Program-made: the position numbers and the translations under genes
Notes under the pieces: model-generated
The model's database searches: none
The model's input: the letters and a program-made list of their open reading frames with translations, nothing else
What the model was told of the DNA's origin: nothing
Shown: piece by piece, positions 45,397-54,400 of the stretch
Position numbering within the stretch: position 1 is the stretch's first letter
Layout of the letters: every line of letters begins with the position of its first letter
Assembly (NCBI RefSeq): GCF_010747415.1
Contig: NZ_JAAGNZ010000001.1
Coordinates: 3,782,001 to 3,846,000 of the forward strand
Length of the DNA stretch: 64,000 nt
Direction: 5' to 3'
Source: Spirosoma agri
GTDB taxonomy: Bacteria; Bacteroidota; Bacteroidia; Cytophagales; Spirosomataceae

Positions 45397-47316
45397 ATGA
45401 GAACGTATTGTACAGTACTCGTTTCCCTCCTGACGCTATCAACCGTATTCGCGCAAAAGTCGTATTACGGCACCGAAGAAAAATGGCCCGAGCAGGACAC
45501 CGCCCGTAAAGTATACACCGTAAAAGGCGAACGACACGGCATCAGCTATTTCAAAAAGCATACGTTCAAGGACGTACAATACCAGATGGGATCGACGCTC
45601 ACCTTCGATACGTACCATGCACCCGATGTGATGTATGGCTGGTGTCGCAAGTGGGCTGAACAATACCCGAACCTGGTCGACTTATACGAAGTGGCAAAGA
45701 GCTACGAAGGGCGGCCCATTCTGCAATTGACGCTGACGAACAAGAAAACAGGCAAACACACCGATAAACCGGCTGCTTATTTTGAAGGCGGTCGGCACAG
45801 TGGCGAGGTGACCAGTAGCGAAGCGGTACTCTGGCTGGCCAAGCACCTGCTGGACAACTATGGCAAAGATGCGTCGATCACGAAGCTACTGGACACCAAG
45901 ACGATCTACCTGCGCCCCGAAAATAATCCGGATGGCGCAACTATGTATTTGTATACGGCGCAACGCAACCGCAGTTCCCTCCGTCCGAATGACAATGACC
46001 GGGATGGGCTGATGGATGAAGACTCCGAAGACGATCTGGATGGCGACGGCGTTATCTACCAAATCCGAAAAAAAGCGACGACCAAGGCCGATCTCGAAAA
46101 AGCGGACTACGTCATCGATCCGAAAGATAAATCGGGCCGGTTGATGAAACGGGTGCAGGCGGGTCGCGGAACCCACCTAGTCTATACCGAAGGCATTGAC
46201 AACGATGGCGACGGCAAATACAACGAAGATGGCATTGGTGGCTTGGATAACCACCGCAACTATCCCGAAAACTGGCGTCCCGATCAGGGGGGCGATTTCA
46301 CGGGTCGGGGGTATACGCAGGGGGGAGCCAGTGAGTACCCGCTCAGCGAACCCGAGACCCGAGCCACCTACGTCTGGCTGATGGGACATCCCAACATTAC
46401 GGTCGTGAACTCAATGGATACGAGCGTACCCATGCACCTGCGCCCACCGTCCACATCCGCCAGTGCCGAAAGCATGTTCCCCGCCGACGAGGCTATTTAC
46501 AAACGCATGGACAGCCTGGGCCTCTCGTTCACGGGCTATCCGTGGGCGGGTGATGTCTATGAGGTGTACAATACGCGCAATAAAGTTAACCGCCTAACCG
46601 GCGACCCGTCGAAACCACAACCCCTGTTCGGGCACGGACCGGATTTTGGCTATTTTCAGTACGGGGCGGTTTGGTACGGCGATGAGCTCTGGAACAACGG
46701 AGCTATGAAGGATTACGACGGCGACGGTGACCGGGATGAATACGACGCGCTGATGTGGGACGACGAAGCGAACGGTAAACGTGGCTTCAAGCTCTGGTCC
46801 AAGATGACGCATCCACAACTGGGCGAAGTAGAGATTGGCGGCTTCAATCCGAAATTTTTCTCGCAGAATGGTCCGGCCTGGATTCTGGAGAACTGGATCT
46901 CCAAACAGTCGAAATTCAATTTGGCAATGGCGAAAGAGCTTCCCCAGATCGATCTGACCGATGTAACGGTGAAGGCGTTGGCAGATAACGAATACGAAGT
47001 CAAAGCTACGTGGACCAATTCGGGCAAACTACCCGTGGCGCTGGAACAGGCAAAACGCGTTAAAATGGTTCAGGAAGACCGGGTAACGCTGGACATTGAC
47101 AAGGAACTGCTGAAAGGGTTCAACGAGGCAAAAGTCATCATTACGCAGCCGGCCCTGTTCGACAAAACGATTTTCGCGGGTTACACCAACGTCGGCGAGA
47201 AGAAGGAAGCCACTTTCCGCGTGAAACTCAACCAGCCGGGCCGTGTTAAAGCAAAGGTAAAATTACTGTCAACACGGGGCGGTTATAAGGAGAAAGAGAT
47301 CACCATCGGAAAATAA
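45397..47316 (+). CDS. M14-type zinc carboxypeptidase homologue with calcium-loop insertions and altered zinc site
   Basis: About 639 residues from the ATG at 45397, which begins a signal peptide (MRTYCTVLVSLLTLSTVFAQ). A frame extension to 45265 is unsupported. The M14 core has HSGE (His134, Glu137), LRPENNPDG and the catalytic-Glu region GDELWNNG (Glu430). At the third zinc ligand, where related proteins read HTSGG...LRPP, this one reads DTSVPMHLRPP with Asp341. Three acidic loops of thrombospondin-3/EF-like form are inserted (NDNDRDGLMDEDSEDDLDGDG-like, GIDNDGDGKYNED, YDGDGDRDEYD) and probably bind calcium. A C-terminal beta domain follows the catalytic part. It may be a peptidase with an Asp ligand or an inactive relative. 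Confidence 0.82.
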   Translation: MRTYCTVLVSLLTLSTVFAQKSYYGTEEKWPEQDTARKVYTVKGERHGISYFKKHTFKDVQYQMGSTLTFDTYHAPDVMYGWCRKWAEQYPNLVDLYEVAKSYEGRPILQLTLTNKKTGKHTDKPAAYFEGGRHSGEVTSSEAVLWLAKHLLDNYGKDASITKLLDTKTIYLRPENNPDGATMYLYTAQRNRSSLRPNDNDRDGLMDEDSEDDLDGDGVIYQIRKKATTKADLEKADYVIDPKDKSGRLMKRVQAGRGTHLVYTEGIDNDGDGKYNEDGIGGLDNHRNYPENWRPDQGGDFTGRGYTQGGASEYPLSEPETRATYVWLMGHPNITVVNSMDTSVPMHLRPPSTSASAESMFPADEAIYKRMDSLGLSFTGYPWAGDVYEVYNTRNKVNRLTGDPSKPQPLFGHGPDFGYFQYGAVWYGDELWNNGAMKDYDGDGDRDEYDALMWDDEANGKRGFKLWSKMTHPQLGEVEIGGFNPKFFSQNGPAWILENWISKQSKFNLAMAKELPQIDLTDVTVKALADNEYEVKATWTNSGKLPVALEQAKRVKMVQEDRVTLDIDKELLKGFNEAKVIITQPALFDKTIFAGYTNVGEKKEATFRVKLNQPGRVKAKVKLLSTRGGYKEKEITIGK

Positions 47317-47357
47317 GCAATGAAAGCGCTCAGTCCTCTCGGAACGCTTCCGCACTA

Positions 47358-47410
47358 AAAATCGGCAACGGGCAAGGCGTATGAAAACGGCCTGATCCGT
47401 TGCCGATTTT
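47358..47410. terminator. Bidirectional terminator
   Basis: A perfect 14-bp inverted repeat AAAATCGGCAACGG / CCGTTGCCGATTTT between the convergent M14 and aroK genes. It is A-rich before and T-rich after, so it can end transcripts from both sides. Confidence 0.8.
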
Positions 47411-47426
47411 GTTGTTACGTAGGGTT

Positions 47427-47933
47427 CTACATCCAGACACCAATCCGGCGGAGCACTTCCTCCTCGTTCGTCTCACCCGCCACAATGATCGCGGCCTGGT
47501 TATAAAATTGCAGGCGGTGCTTGTAGCGCTGCTGCAAGGTATCGAACAGGTTGGGGTCGCTCGGATTGTTCAGTGGTCGATCATCGGTAGCGTGAGCCAG
47601 TAGCCGCCGAACCAGTATCTCAACCGGCACATCCAGAAAGACAGAAATGCCGGTTGCATTGATATAGGCCATGTTATCGTGAAAGCAGGGCATTCCGCCA
47701 CCGGTCGATACCACCGTATTGTCGCCAGGCCGGATGGTCCGCAAAACACGATGCTCAGCTTCACGAAAATAAGCCTCTCCGGATTCTGCAAAAATCTCGG
47801 GAATGGAACGTCCCTCATCGCGAACGATCTGCTTGTCGGTATCAAGAAAGCGATAATGCAATGCGTCGGCCACGCGCTTCCCCAGGGTGCTCTTACCGGA
47901 CGAGGGCATGCCAATAAAAAAAATGTTTTTCAC
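47427..47933 (-). CDS. aroK: Shikimate kinase
   Basis: A 168-residue kinase with Walker A GMPSSGKST (residues 8-16), the shikimate-binding DTD motif (FLDTDKQIV), Arg-rich REAEHRVLR, the GGG loop (STGGGMPC) and the lid Arg in DDRPL. It phosphorylates shikimate in the cytosol for aromatic amino acid and folate precursor synthesis. It starts with GTG, since an in-frame TGA directly precedes it. It lies 8 bp after the BT_3928-like gene, in an apparent operon with DUF1599. Confidence 0.92.
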   Translation of the reverse strand: MKNIFFIGMPSSGKSTLGKRVADALHYRFLDTDKQIVRDEGRSIPEIFAESGEAYFREAEHRVLRTIRPGDNTVVSTGGGMPCFHDNMAYINATGISVFLDVPVEILVRRLLAHATDDRPLNNPSDPNLFDTLQQRYKHRLQFYNQAAIIVAGETNEEEVLRRIGVWM

Positions 47934-47941
47934 TCACTCAC

Positions 47942-49084
47942 TCATTTTACCCGTTCCAGTACTTCAGCGGCATCGGGCGTCGTATTATAATGCCATTTGC
48001 CGCGCACAACGCCGTCTTTCAATAGCCACGTGCCCGGATTCGACCGCATAATCGTCTTTAGCACAGTCGCATCCGCTTTGTAATACGGTATATTGTCCAG
48101 CTGAAACTCTTTGCGGAATGCTTTGATCTCGTCATCACCAGCCGAAGTCAGTATGTACGGGGTTACGCTGGACCCTTTCAAGCCTTCGGCCAGCGACCGG
48201 ATGGCGGGCAGGCTACCGGCATCGATGTCCTTGATATTCTTGACGATAATGAACAGCTTATTGCCTTCGAATGTCTGCGGGGTAAAGTCGCCGGCATCAT
48301 TCCAGACCCGGTAATCGGTAATTTTAGGCTTGGCATTCTCATTGACCAATACCATCTCCTTAAACTTGTAGCTCGGATCGGTGGGATACTGCTCGTACTC
48401 ACTCGTTTTCCCATCTTTCTCCATAACGTACTTGTAGCGTAGCGGCTCGGAGGGCTTCATCTGATCGGGCACACTCTTCCCAACCGCATAGGGTAGCATG
48501 TCGATCGGCGGCAGGAACGAAATTGCATAGATACCTAATCCCAGCGTCAGAAAGACCGTAAGCGCAAATACCCAGCCCGTTTTACGGGGTGTTATCCGGT
48601 TCCGATGCCCAATGATGAACAGAATCAGAATCGTCAGGACAACATCTTTACTAAATGAAGTCCAGGGTTTTAGCTTAATGGCGTCGCCGAAACAGCCGCA
48701 GTCGGTCACCCGGTTGAAATAGGCCGAGTAGAAGGTCAGAAACGTAAAAAATACAATCAGGAAAAACAGCAGCCAGGTTGTAACCTTGGGTTTGTAAGAA
48801 ACCAGCAAGGCCACGCCCAGAATAATTTCGGCCGCGCAGAACAGCACCGACATCGCCAGCGTGAAGGGTACTAGCCCCATGAAGAAATCGTGCAGAAACG
48901 GGACATCCTGCGCAAAAACCTCAAAATATTCTTCAAACTTGATCTGCGTGCCAACCGGATCGTTGAGCTTGATCAGGCCCGAAAAGATAAAAATGGCACC
49001 GACCAGAAACCGGGCGATCCGGGCGGCAATCAACATGGGGGGTGTCCCCGTTTTAATTTTGGGCGGAGGGGTTGCTGTATTCAT
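47942..49084 (-). CDS. BT_3928-like DoxX-type membrane protein with thioredoxin-fold tail
   Basis: A 380-residue protein. About residues 20-190 hold five membrane helices of the DoxX/MauE type with the conserved CGCFGDAIKL segment. The C-terminal part (about 260-380) has a thioredoxin-like layout (FIIVKNIKDID...LTSAGDDEIKAFRKEF...YKADATVLKTIMRSNPGTWLLKDGVVRGKWH) but no CxxC. The pattern is typical of a protein family in Bacteroidota whose role is unproven, with a redox link suspected from the MauE relation. It is placed between DUF1599 and aroK with gaps of 37 and 8 bp. Confidence 0.85.
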   Translation of the reverse strand: MNTATPPPKIKTGTPPMLIAARIARFLVGAIFIFSGLIKLNDPVGTQIKFEEYFEVFAQDVPFLHDFFMGLVPFTLAMSVLFCAAEIILGVALLVSYKPKVTTWLLFFLIVFFTFLTFYSAYFNRVTDCGCFGDAIKLKPWTSFSKDVVLTILILFIIGHRNRITPRKTGWVFALTVFLTLGLGIYAISFLPPIDMLPYAVGKSVPDQMKPSEPLRYKYVMEKDGKTSEYEQYPTDPSYKFKEMVLVNENAKPKITDYRVWNDAGDFTPQTFEGNKLFIIVKNIKDIDAGSLPAIRSLAEGLKGSSVTPYILTSAGDDEIKAFRKEFQLDNIPYYKADATVLKTIMRSNPGTWLLKDGVVRGKWHYNTTPDAAEVLERVK

Positions 49085-49121
49085 GCGAGTAAGGCGGAAA
49101 AAGCCCGCAGTGCAGTCTCTT

Positions 49122-49688
49122 TTATAAGGATTTCGACAGCAACGTCGGACCGTCCGCGTTACTTTTTATCAAACAAAAAACGGCGTAATTGATCATATCC
49201 ATATAGTTGGCTTCGACACCTTCCGAAACCAGCGTGTTCCCCTGATTATCCTCGATCTGCTTGGTCCGCAACAGTTTCATCAGAATAATATCGGTCATGG
49301 AGCTAATACGCATTTCGCGCCAGGCTTCCCCGTAATCGTGATTCTTGGCAAACAATAATTCGATGACCTGACCAACCTGTTTATCATACAGTCGTTCGAG
49401 TTCATCGGTCGGAATATCGGTACGCGGATCATCATGCAGCTGCACCTGGATAAGGGCCATGACACAGTAATTGATGATGCCAACGAATTCAGGTTCAATC
49501 CCTTCACCCACGCGACTCACGCCCGTTTCCTGCAAGGTACGAATACGTTGCGCTTTGATGTAAATCTGATCGGTAATGCTGGGTAGACGCAGAATTCGCC
49601 AGGCCGTGCCGTAATCTTTATTTTTTTTCAGGAATAAATCTTTGCAGCGTTGAATGACGTGCCGATATTCGGTTTCCGTATGTTGCAT
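49122..49688 (-). CDS. DUF1599 protein with an internal duplication
   Basis: A 188-residue protein from the ATG at 49688. Two halves repeat the same motif: LFLKKNKDYGTAWRILRLPSITD...KAQRIRTL and LFAKNHDYGEAWREMRISSMTD...KLLRTKQI, each ending in a GIINYCVMALIQ / DMINYAVFCLIK helix. DUF1599 has been grouped with nucleotide-modification-associated domains found in phages. In the Bacteroidota chromosome its substrate is unknown. It is first in the apparent operon with the BT_3928-like gene and aroK, and runs divergently from folP, whose start is 82 bp away. Confidence 0.88.
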   Translation of the reverse strand: MQHTETEYRHVIQRCKDLFLKKNKDYGTAWRILRLPSITDQIYIKAQRIRTLQETGVSRVGEGIEPEFVGIINYCVMALIQVQLHDDPRTDIPTDELERLYDKQVGQVIELLFAKNHDYGEAWREMRISSMTDIILMKLLRTKQIEDNQGNTLVSEGVEANYMDMINYAVFCLIKSNADGPTLLSKSL

Positions 49689-49770
49689 AGTCCTCACTCA
49701 CGAGTCGACTGGTGCCAGTGAGTTTGCGCTGTGCATTGAAGCGGGTCACTGGCGACTATCGCCTACTTTT

Positions 49771-50613
49771 ATGCCGAAAGTTACGAAAAAAACACTAAAC
49801 TGCCGGGGGCGACTTGTTTCGCTGGAAACGCCCGTCGTGATGGGTATCCTGAATAGTACGCCCGATTCCTTCTTTGCCGGAAGCCGGATTTCGCTCGAAA
49901 AAACGGTCGATACTGCACAGAAAATGCTGGCCGATGGCGCAACGTTTCTGGATATTGGTGGCTACTCGACCCGGCCCGGAGCCGCCGAGGTTAGTCCCGA
50001 TGAAGAATCAGACCGCGTCCTGCCCGTCATCGAAGCGATTCTGGCAAGTTTTCCGGATGCCCTGCTGTCGGTGGATACGTTCCGCGCGTCGGTTGCCCGC
50101 CAGGCAGTAGACGCAGGGGCAGTGCTCGTCAATGATGTGGGCGGTGGCACCCTTGATCCAGCCATGTTTGACACCGTGGCGACGCTTGGTGTACCCTACG
50201 TACTCATGCACATGCGCGGAACCCCCGCGACCATGCAGTCCATGACGACCTATCAGAATCTCGTGACTGATCTGCTCGACGAGCTGGCCGTTCGACTGGC
50301 TGCGTTACGGGCTTTGGGCCAAAAAGATGTGCTTATCGACCCCGGTTTTGGCTTTGCGAAGACGCCTGAGCAAAATTTTTTTCTACTCAATCAGCTCGAT
50401 GCCTTCGACCTTTTCGATGAACCTTTACTCGTCGGTTTGTCCCGCAAAACCACCATTTGGAAAACTCTGAAAATCAGCGCGGATGAAGCCCTGAACGGGA
50501 CCACTGTTCTGAACACGATCGCCCTCATGAAAGGGGCGTCTATCCTACGCGTTCATGATGTTCGGGAAGCGGTCGAAGCCATAAAATTGACGCAGCAGCT
50601 AACTTTTTTTTAG
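49771..50613 (+). CDS. folP: Dihydropteroate synthase
   Basis: A 280-residue TIM-barrel enzyme from the ATG at 49771. A longer frame to 49654 overlaps the divergent gene and is not needed. Motifs are MGILNSTPDSFF, GGYSTRPGA (the usual Glu is Tyr, common in this phylum), VNDVGGG, the MHMRGTPATMQ loop, LIDPGFGFAKT and VGLSRKTT. It joins p-aminobenzoate to the pterin diphosphate in folate synthesis and is the sulfonamide target. It is followed by tRNA-Lys, which has its own promoter. Confidence 0.93.
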   Translation: MPKVTKKTLNCRGRLVSLETPVVMGILNSTPDSFFAGSRISLEKTVDTAQKMLADGATFLDIGGYSTRPGAAEVSPDEESDRVLPVIEAILASFPDALLSVDTFRASVARQAVDAGAVLVNDVGGGTLDPAMFDTVATLGVPYVLMHMRGTPATMQSMTTYQNLVTDLLDELAVRLAALRALGQKDVLIDPGFGFAKTPEQNFFLLNQLDAFDLFDEPLLVGLSRKTTIWKTLKISADEALNGTTVLNTIALMKGASILRVHDVREAVEAIKLTQQLTFF

Positions 50614-50621
50614 GCAAGTTC

Positions 50622-50652
50622 TTGCGTTTAGAAAAACAAACTCCTACTTTTG
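50622..50652 (+). promoter_or_regulatory. Promoter of tRNA-Lys (TTG / TACTTTTG)
   Basis: A -33 TTG at 50622-50624 and an exact -7 TACTTTTG at 50645-50652, separated by 20 bp. This is the Bacteroidota primary sigma layout. It lies about 40 bp before the tRNA. Confidence 0.8.
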
Positions 50653-50692
50653 CATTCCCAAACGACAACGACCTGTTTGCTACGAGGGAAAT

Positions 50693-50768
50693 GATTTGGT
50701 AGCTCAGCTGGTAGAGCAATACACTTTTAATGTATGGGTCCTGGGTTCGAATCCCAGCCGAATCACCA
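50693..50768 (+). tRNA. tRNA-Lys (anticodon UUU)
   Basis: A 76-nt gene with CCA encoded. The acceptor GATTTGG/CCGAATC has one G-U pair. The anticodon arm ATACA-CTTTTAA-TGTAT reads UUU and the T-arm is CTGGG-TTCGAAT-CCCAG. Confidence 0.96.
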
Positions 50769-50811
50769 AAAACGTCAAAAGCCGCCCATCAGAGCGGCTT
50801 TTGACGTTTTT
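50769..50811 (+). terminator. Strong terminator of tRNA-Lys
   Basis: A perfect 17-bp stem (AAAACGTCAAAAGCCGC / GCGGCTTTTGACGTTTT) with an 8-nt loop, starting right at the tRNA 3' end and followed by T. Confidence 0.9.
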
Positions 50812-51430
50812 ATCATACCCGATCCTATCCGTCGATTCCCCCTTTACCCTACTCCAACCGGCTCTGACAATTCGTGGGACCAGGCTTGTTCGAGTTAAAT
50901 TGACTGGTCGCTTGGTTGAGCTCGTTTACAACTCCGCTCATTTCGTTTCGTTCTTACGTGGCTACGTTGCCACCCGCACCAAAGACATGGACAAGGCATA
51001 TTAACGCAGCGAATTCCTGCGCGCCAAATGCCCTTCACACGTTGACCATTGATTCCTGAAAACAGTCCACCCAAGCACCCCATAACTATACGATCGGGTT
51101 AGGTAATTTCTGCATTGATCTACGTGTAATCAGTTTAAATTAACCTTGAAAACACTGCCTTTTGTTCTCTTTTCAAGAAGATCTATAATCAAATTCACAA
51201 TTAGCACCGTTTACTAGTAAATTCTGACAATGCTGATTTTTACCAAATTTTTTTGGTAGTATATTGCATGACTTTATCGCAAACGCCCGTCAACTCGGCT
51301 GCCAACTTCGAATTAAATTACCAGCCGGTACGTTAATTAATTTAGAATTTCCCAATTAAAGCTGCCATTTTTTACAATTCTGATAATCAGGAGGCTAAAA
51401 ACGGCAGCATAACCCAACGCTGTTACGACC
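50812..51430. other. Upstream region of gltB, no gene supported
   Basis: About 620 bp, AT-rich in the second half. No natural protein is encoded; a frame at 50696-51004 begins inside the tRNA. An inverted repeat TACCAAA-TTTT-TTTGGTA at 51241-51258 lies about 170 bp before gltB and could be an operator. This long leader may control nitrogen-responsive expression, but no known riboswitch was recognised. Confidence 0.5.
51241..51258. promoter_or_regulatory. Possible operator upstream of gltB
   Basis: A perfect 7-bp inverted repeat TACCAAA / TTTGGTA around TTTT in the gltB leader region. Its size fits a dimeric regulator site, but no protein can be named. Confidence 0.3.
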
Positions 51431-54400
51431 ATGTCTGATCAGGTTGACCAATTAACGGACTGCCAGCAACAAGCCTTGCAGACTCCATCTACTCAGGGAC
51501 TTTTCGCGGGCCAATCCAGTCCGGAACCATCCAGTTCGGAACCATCCAGTCCGGGACTCTATCGTCCGGAGTTCGAACACGACAATTGTGGTATTGGCTT
51601 TGTGGCCCACATTAAAGGGCGGAAGTCACACCGAATTGTATCGGATGCGCTTCAGATGCTCCGCCGGATGGAACACCGGGGTGCTGTTGGTGCCGAAGCC
51701 AATTCCGGCGATGGCGCGGGCCTGCTGATCCAGATTCCACACGAGTTTTTTCTGGATGAAACCCGTAAACTAGGCGTTCATCTGCCGCCAGCGCTCGAAT
51801 ACGGCGTTGGTATGGTTTATTTTCCGAAAGATGTCTGGCTGCGCGAAGAGTGCCGGGCCATTCTGAACCGGAACATGAAAAAACTGGGGCTGGAACTGCT
51901 CTGCTACCGTGTTGTGCCCGTCAATAACAGCGATTTGGGCAATGGCTCGCGCTCTGCCGAACCGCAAATGGAGCAGGTGTTTATCAAACGCCCGGTCGAT
52001 ATTACAAACGCGGATGATTTTGAGCGGAAACTCTATATTCTCCGTAACTACAGCACGCGCATCATCAACGAAACCGTTGCGGGTGTCGATCATTTCTACT
52101 TCTCGTCGCTATCCTGCCGTACCATAACGTATAAGGGTCAGCTTACCACGTTACAGCTGGAGCCTTACTTCCCTGATCTTCAGCAGGAAGAAGTGGTGTC
52201 GGCATTGGGCGTTGTGCACTCCAGGTTCTCAACCAATACGTTCCCATCCTGGAAACTGGCCCAGCCGTTCCGCTACATTGCGCACAACGGTGAGATCAAC
52301 ACGGTGCGCGGCAACGTCAACTGGATGAAAGCCGCAGAAGGGCTGCTCGAAACAGCGAAGTTTACGAAGGATGAGATGGACATGTTATTGCCCATCTGCG
52401 ATCCGAAGCAATCCGATTCGGCCAACCTCGACAATGCCATTGAGCTATTGGTCATGAGCGGTCGTTCGCTGCCGCACGTAATGATGATGCTCGTTCCGGA
52501 AGCCTGGGATGGCAACGAGCACATGGACCCCATTCGGAAAGCCTTTTATGAGTACCATGCGGCCCTGATTGAGCCCTGGGATGGTCCAGCGTCGATCTCG
52601 TTTACCGATGGCCGCATCGTGGGTGCGACACTCGACCGTAATGGTCTGCGCCCTTCCCGGTTCTGGGTAACCAATGACGATATCGTCATCATGGCTTCGG
52701 AAGTGGGCGTGCTGGACATTGATCCGGCCAAGGTCGTGTCAAAAGGTCGCCTGCAACCGGGCAAAATGTTCCTGGTTGACATGGAACAGGGTCGTATCGT
52801 AGCCGATGAGGAAATCAAGGCACAGATTTCGACCCGCAAGCCGTATCAGGACTGGCTGGATGCCAACAAAATCCGGATTTCGGATCTGGAAGCCCCCATC
52901 CGTGCTTATCGCAACTATGACCCGGCTAAGCTGATGCAGATGCAGCAGGCTTTCGGCTTCACCTCCGAAGATCTGCGGATGATTCTGGCGCCGATGGTCG
53001 AAACGGGCAAAGAAGCGCTTGGTTCGATGGGCATCGATATACCGCTGGCCATTCTGTCGGAACAGAGCCAGCACATGAGCCATTACTTTAAGCAGTTGTT
53101 TGCTCAGGTAACCAACCCACCGATTGATTCGATTCGGGAACGCTCGATCATGTCGCTCATTTCGTTCGTTGGTGCGACCTATAATCTATTGAGCGAATCG
53201 CCCGAACATTGCCGGCAGGTTGAACTGGAACAACCAGTGCTCACCACGCAGGAGTTCGATAAGCTTCGGTTCATCGATAAACCGAAATTCCAGGCGAAAA
53301 CCATCAACTGCCTCTTTACCGCCGACGGAGACGGGAAATCCCTCGAACGGGCGCTTGATCGGATTTGTCGCTACGCCGAAGATGCTATTCAGGACGGTTA
53401 TTCCATTCTGGTTCTGTCTGACCGGGCCATTGATTCGAGCCATGCGCCGATTCCGTCCCTGTTGTCCACCTCGGCTATTCACCACCACCTGATTCGTCAG
53501 GGGCTGCGGGGAAAAGTGGGTATTGTGGTTGAAGCGGGTGATGTTTGGGAAACGCACCACGTGGCTACGCTGATTGGTTATGGCGCGTCGGGTGTGAACC
53601 CTTATATGGCGTTCGAGACCATTGCCAACATGCAGGAAAAAGGCCTATTGCAGGTTGATTACGACCTCGACAAGCTGTATAAGAACTACGTGAAGGCGGT
53701 CAACGGCGAATTACTAAAAATCTTCTCGAAGATGGGTATTTCGACGCTGCAATCGTACCAGGGCGCGATGATCTTCGAGTGCCTTGGTCTGAATCAGGAT
53801 GTCGTTTCGCGTTACTTCACCGGCACGATTTCGCGCATTGGCGGCATGGGCCTGAATGAAATCGCCCGCGAAATTCTCGTTCGCCACTGCATCGCCTTCC
53901 CCGATACGCGGGTGCTGGCGCCCCGGCTCGAAGTGGGTGGTATCTATCAGTGGAAACAGCGGGGTGAAAAGCACATTTTCAACCCCGACACGATTCACCT
54001 GCTGCAACAATCGACGCAGAAAAACGATTACGCACTTTTCAAAAAATACTCGAAGCTCATCAACGACCAGACGCAGAAAGCGATTACGCTGCGTGGCTTG
54101 CTGAAATTTAAGAAGGGTGCCGCGATTCCGTTGGATGAAGTAGAACCGATCGAAAGCATCTTCAAGCGCTTTGCAACGGGAGCGATGTCGTTTGGCTCGA
54201 TTTCGTGGGAAGCGCACACAACACTGGCCATTGCCATGAACCGCATTGGTGGCAAAAGCAACTCCGGCGAAGGGGGCGAAGACGAACTTCGGTACAAGCC
54301 ACTTCAGAACGGCGACAGCATGAACTCGGGCATCAAACAGGTCGCTTCGGGCCGGTTTGGTGTAACGAGCAATTACCTCACGAATGCCAAAGAGTTGCAG

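Noticed and set aside
50696-51004. A 102-residue frame after folP
   Set aside because: It begins inside tRNA-Lys and runs through its terminator, so it cannot be a real gene.
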